From the NCBI GenBank assembly GCA_019931105.1, contig JAIOUW010000001.1:806001-870000 (forward strand): 64,000 nucleotides of DNA. The letters run 5' to 3'. Of this stretch, positions 61,845 to 64,000 are shown one piece after another. The DNA comes from Flavobacteriaceae bacterium NBU2977. GTDB taxonomy: Bacteria > Bacteroidota > Bacteroidia > Flavobacteriales > Flavobacteriaceae. Under the pieces are notes generated by a model. The model was not told the DNA's origin, made no database searches, and was given only the letters and a program-made list of their open reading frames with translations. Each line of letters starts with the position of its first letter. Within the stretch, counting starts at the first letter, position 1. Position numbers and translations under genes: made by a program.

Positions 61845-62129
61845 TTAAGAATTTGAACCTTGCTGAACACGGTTGGAAGTCATTATGTTTTGTATTTCCT
61901 CAGCATCGTAGTAAATAATACCACCAACTTTGGTGTAAGGTAAAGTGCCATTGATGCGAAGGTTTTGTAATGTACCTGGACTTACCTGAAGCAAATCCAT
62001 AACCTCAGATGATTTAAGGTATCTTTTGAGTTTTCCAGTGGCTTGTTTGGATAATAATTTTTTAATGTCATCGAGCAATTCCATTTTGAATTCCCGAAGG
62101 TCGTCTGTTGTAATAATACTTGTAGGCAT
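61845..62129 (-). CDS. Helix-turn-helix excisionase-like protein
   Basis: A 94-residue protein with a MerR-type/excisionase HTH at about residues 35-80 (KRYLKSSEVMDLLQVSPGTLQNLRINGTLPYTKVGGIIYYDAEEI) and a helical N-terminus. This matches the small Xis-like proteins at the start of the excision/replication operon in Bacteroides elements (Orf2c/Xis2c type). Its stop codon is adjacent to the start of the initiator gene. CCGTA palindromes lie upstream (62254-62405), so it is probably regulated together with the rest of the operon. Confidence 0.85.
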   Translation of the reverse strand: MPTSIITTDDLREFKMELLDDIKKLLSKQATGKLKRYLKSSEVMDLLQVSPGTLQNLRINGTLPYTKVGGIIYYDAEEIQNIMTSNRVQQGSNS

Positions 62130-62253
62130 AATAGAACGGTTTTTAAAGTAAGAGACTATCGCATCGTTGTCAATTAATTTGATAGCCTCTGACCTGATTT
62201 GACTTTCGTTCTACAAATTTGGATAGCTTTAATGGATTTTATTCCCCAGTACA

Positions 62254-62405
62254 ACCGTACTACGGTCAAAATTTAACATTTTGAAATTTCAATTGTTTTA
62301 ACAGTGTTTAAAGGTGCTTCCGTAACTAACAGACCTTGAAATTGTATCAAAATTTATGAAAAACAACTACGGAATACAATTACCGTAGGTCAACCGTAGT
62401 ACGGT
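62254..62405. promoter_or_regulatory. CCGTA/TACGG palindrome array before the HTH gene
   Basis: Two near-identical 13-bp palindromes, ACCGTACTACGGT (62254-62266) and ACCGTAGTACGGT (62393-62405), plus half-sites TACGG (about 62368-62372) and ACCGTAGG (62382-62389). They sit in the only region that can hold the promoter of the HTH-initiator-ATPase operon. RteC is known to bind inverted half-sites upstream of the excision operon in CTnDOT, and an RteC protein is encoded next to this array. Confidence 0.6.
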
Positions 62406-62451
62406 CTTTTTTTAACATATAAAAAAAGGAACGAATGATAGCAACTAGCGA

Positions 62452-63288
62452 CTATTCCTCGCTTTTGTCCATTTCCGAAAGAAGGGAAGCTGTCAACTGG
62501 TCGAGGAATAATGTTCGGCTATTTTTGCGATTTTTAATGTCCTGAAATGTTTTGTAGATTTCCTTTGGAGTAAAGTCGAATACTTCTTGCAAAATTTTAG
62601 ATAATTTAATAATACTTAGACCCTTTTGTTTTGTCATTCCAGCAGCACTTAGCGAATATAGAAGTTCAACCCAATCTGTATTTGTGAATGGCCAAGGAAT
62701 TTTTTCCGTAGGTTTTATATTCACACTATTTCCATTTACTCTATTTTTAATAGAATTTTTCTTTTGGTCCATATAGTTGATTAAAGATATATAAGCCTTG
62801 AACTTTCCTAAAAGCATATCTCTCGGTGTACAAAAATCAGGGTCTTGAAAATAGAATTTGGAAGTAGTAATATGATAAATATCAAAATGCTCTCTGGTGT
62901 AATAAGCTTTGTCAAAATGGGTTGCACCAGATTTAACGTATTGCCCGAAATCAAGATTATAAAGAAAAAAGCGATTTAATTTATTGATTTTCTTTTTTAC
63001 AAATTTTAATTGTGCAGCTCTGTCTGCTTTTGGGAATTGAATTTCAAAAGAATGAATTTCTGAGAAGTATATAAGCTTAACCAATGGCACTTGTTTTATT
63101 TTTTTGAAGAAGATTATTTCTTTCTCAACACTTTCAAAATCATTGGTCAGAATGTTTCTTTTGAAAGTACTAAGCAAGTTTCTGCTTAACTGAATAGAAC
63201 GATAGGATTGTTCCAAAATCGGTAGATTTTCGAGCCTTATCTCGTCTAATGCTACGAGAAGATTTTTGCCTAACGTTTCTAAATCCAT
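62452..63288 (-). CDS. rteC: RteC-family regulator of excision
   Basis: A 278-residue RteC domain protein. Diagnostic parts: EKEIIFFKKIKQVPLVKLIYFSEIHSFE, the HFDIYHITTSKFYFQDPDFCTPRDMLLGKFKAYISLINYM block, and WPFTNTDWVELLYSLSAAGMTKQKGLSIIKLSKILQEVFDF toward the C-terminus. In CTnDOT, RteC is the DNA-binding switch that turns on the excision genes. Here no tetracycline resistance gene is seen in the window, so the inducing signal is likely different, perhaps through the LuxR-type protein next to it. Palindromes similar to those of the HTH operon lie upstream of this gene. Confidence 0.9.
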   Translation of the reverse strand: MDLETLGKNLLVALDEIRLENLPILEQSYRSIQLSRNLLSTFKRNILTNDFESVEKEIIFFKKIKQVPLVKLIYFSEIHSFEIQFPKADRAAQLKFVKKKINKLNRFFLYNLDFGQYVKSGATHFDKAYYTREHFDIYHITTSKFYFQDPDFCTPRDMLLGKFKAYISLINYMDQKKNSIKNRVNGNSVNIKPTEKIPWPFTNTDWVELLYSLSAAGMTKQKGLSIIKLSKILQEVFDFTPKEIYKTFQDIKNRKNSRTLFLDQLTASLLSEMDKSEE

Positions 63289-63478
63289 TTGCAGCCATAA
63301 ATACAGTTAAGCCCAACAATATTGCGGGCAGTCTTAGTTTGGGTGGATTAGTTGTTGTTAGAGTTCTTTAGTTTGCGAATGCGCAGGACAGGTACTTTGT
63401 TAGCAGAACTTTTTACGACATGGGACATCTAAAGAACTATTGAAATGTAATAACATAATTTTGAAAGAAGCAAATTTT
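63289..63478. other. Intergenic region upstream of rteC with inverted repeats
   Basis: Gene-free. A 10-bp inverted repeat AGTTCTTTAG/CTAAAGAACT (63363-63372 and 63429-63438) encloses 56 bp, and GCCC/GGGC brackets a 9- to 11-base loop near 63313-63330. This may form part of the rteC leader on the minus strand. No known RNA motif recognised. Confidence 0.4.
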
Positions 63479-63520
63479 ATTCCGTAGATATCTACGGAAT
63501 AAACCGTATTTTCCTACGGT
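63479..63520. promoter_or_regulatory. CCGTAGA palindromes upstream of rteC
   Basis: A perfect 22-bp palindrome with CCGTAGATATCTACGG at its centre (63479-63500), followed by ACCGTA/TACGGT separated by 6 bases (63503-63520). It uses the same CCGTA half-site as the array at 62254-62405, so one regulator probably acts at both places. It lies between the stop of the LuxR-type gene and the rteC gene. Confidence 0.6.
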
Positions 63521-63545
63521 AATCGCTCTAGTATTAGGAACAACG

Positions 63546-64000
63546 CTACTTCGACTTTTTTCGGTATCGATTAATGAATTGTCTTCTATTTTTTACACCT
63601 GTTTTTTTATAGATGTTTGAAGCGTGTTTGGAGACGGTACTTTCAGCAATGAATAAATCCTTGGCTATTTGCTTATAACTAAGATTGCTCAGAATGGACA
63701 AGGTAATTTCTATTTCCCTTCTTGTCAAGTTTTCGTAAATAATTTTCGTATCTGCTGAGTGAATTGCTTGTTCTTTGCTCATAGCAAATACTTCGTACAT
63801 TTTGGTCTTGTTTTCTAAAAAATATAAATGTCTATCTATTTCTATAATGGATATGGCGTAAAAAGCTGTGTTCATAACTGTAAAAGTCAACCATTGAAAA
63901 TCCCCGATTAAGGTCAATATAGGTAACAATGCAATACTTGTCACACTAATCATCGATAATCTGTTACGACGTAGGATATATTCATTTGGATTGTTTGGAT
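63546..64000 (-). CDS. LuxR-type HTH regulator with membrane domain, 5' truncated by window
   Basis: The reading frame stays open to the right edge of the window, so the gene begins outside; an internal ATG at 63953 should not be taken as the start. The visible part has two hydrophobic segments (MISVTSIALLPILTLIGDF and WLTFTVMNTAFYAISIIEI), a linker, and a C-terminal GerE/LuxR HTH (LTRREIEITLSILSNLSYKQIAKDLFIAESTVSKHASNIYKKTGVKNRRQFI). It resembles membrane-anchored one-component regulators. Its position before rteC suggests that it is the upstream switch of the ICE excision cascade, in the place where CTnDOT has RteA/RteB. Confidence 0.85.
   Translation of the reverse strand, partial: PNNPNEYILRRNRLSMISVTSIALLPILTLIGDFQWLTFTVMNTAFYAISIIEIDRHLYFLENKTKMYEVFAMSKEQAIHSADTKIIYENLTRREIEITLSILSNLSYKQIAKDLFIAESTVSKHASNIYKKTGVKNRRQFINRYRKKSK

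Overview
The window looks like a chromosome segment of a marine Flavobacteriaceae member (Bacteroidota). The support is family content (SusC-like/CarboxypepD_reg TonB receptor, LytS/LytTR pair, Nudix-type sugar regulator, sulfatase, PSCyt/DUF1553 plus DUF1501 pair), Bacteroidota-type -7 promoter boxes (TAnnTTTG), weak Shine-Dalgarno signals, and a Bacteroidetes-type conjugative element (TraE-TraN, BfmA, MobB, RteC). The genus is not fixed by the sequence. Two regions with clearly different base composition meet near position 34,541.

Region 1 (1-34,510) is native-looking chromosome devoted to carbohydrate and sugar-acid breakdown. It holds a secreted PSCyt1/DUF1549/LamG/DUF1553 protein with its DUF1501 partner, KDPG aldolase and KDG kinase (the last two steps of a 2-keto-3-deoxy-sugar-acid pathway), a lipoprotein sulfatase, two sugar-phosphate-isomerase-type TIM barrels plus a third cut by the left edge, a Gfo/Idh oxidoreductase, a GH113-like glycosidase, a carboxylesterase, an aldonolactone oxidase-like flavoprotein, a huge ThuA/dehydrogenase/azurin-like lipoprotein, and a cytochrome c-sorbosone dehydrogenase fusion. 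Regulators are a degenerate-Nudix NrtR-type protein, an AraC protein and a LytS/LytTR pair. Redox and envelope genes (PepSY helix protein, YceI, intradiol dioxygenase, haem-binding protein, TonB receptor) are interspersed. The cluster reads as an oxidative, lactone/3-keto-sugar oriented saccharide utilisation region; the exact substrate cannot be read from sequence.

Region 2 (34,541 to beyond 64,000) is the left and central part of an integrative conjugative element (ICE). Its left edge is a 23-bp remnant of the 3' end of a tRNA (most likely tRNA-Asp) lying against that tRNA's own terminator; the intact tRNA and the integrase should lie beyond the right edge. Inside, in order: ParB and DUF932 genes with an almost identical 140-bp leader; a Ser-type tRNA-like sequence with a GAA anticodon; a helicase-nuclease fusion; an 800-bp gene-free region rich in nested inverted repeats; ssb, radC-like and a small gene; a hairpin-rich oriT candidate; the mobilization genes (BfmA/BtgA, MobB relaxase, coupling protein); a restriction-like cassette (N6-adenine methylase plus two PD-(D/E)XK nucleases); the leftward transfer operon traE-F-G-I-J-K-M-N; an amidase; a mercury-uptake cargo (ArsR-MerTP-GDCCVxC protein, no merA); and a leftward replication/excision module (HTH protein, DnaD-like initiator with internal 33-bp iterons, DnaC-like ATPase) with RteC and a truncated LuxR-type regulator. 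CCGTA/TACGG palindromes stand in front of the HTH gene and in front of rteC and probably form the excision/replication control circuit.

Best candidates for something undescribed: the structured region at 40,861-41,465 (large RNA or DNA origin), the three-gene methylase/two-nuclease cassette at 46,240-51,071, the in-gene iterons at 61,451-61,546, and the odd tRNA at 38,096-38,182. All functional claims are from motif and family recognition by reading; no database search was run.
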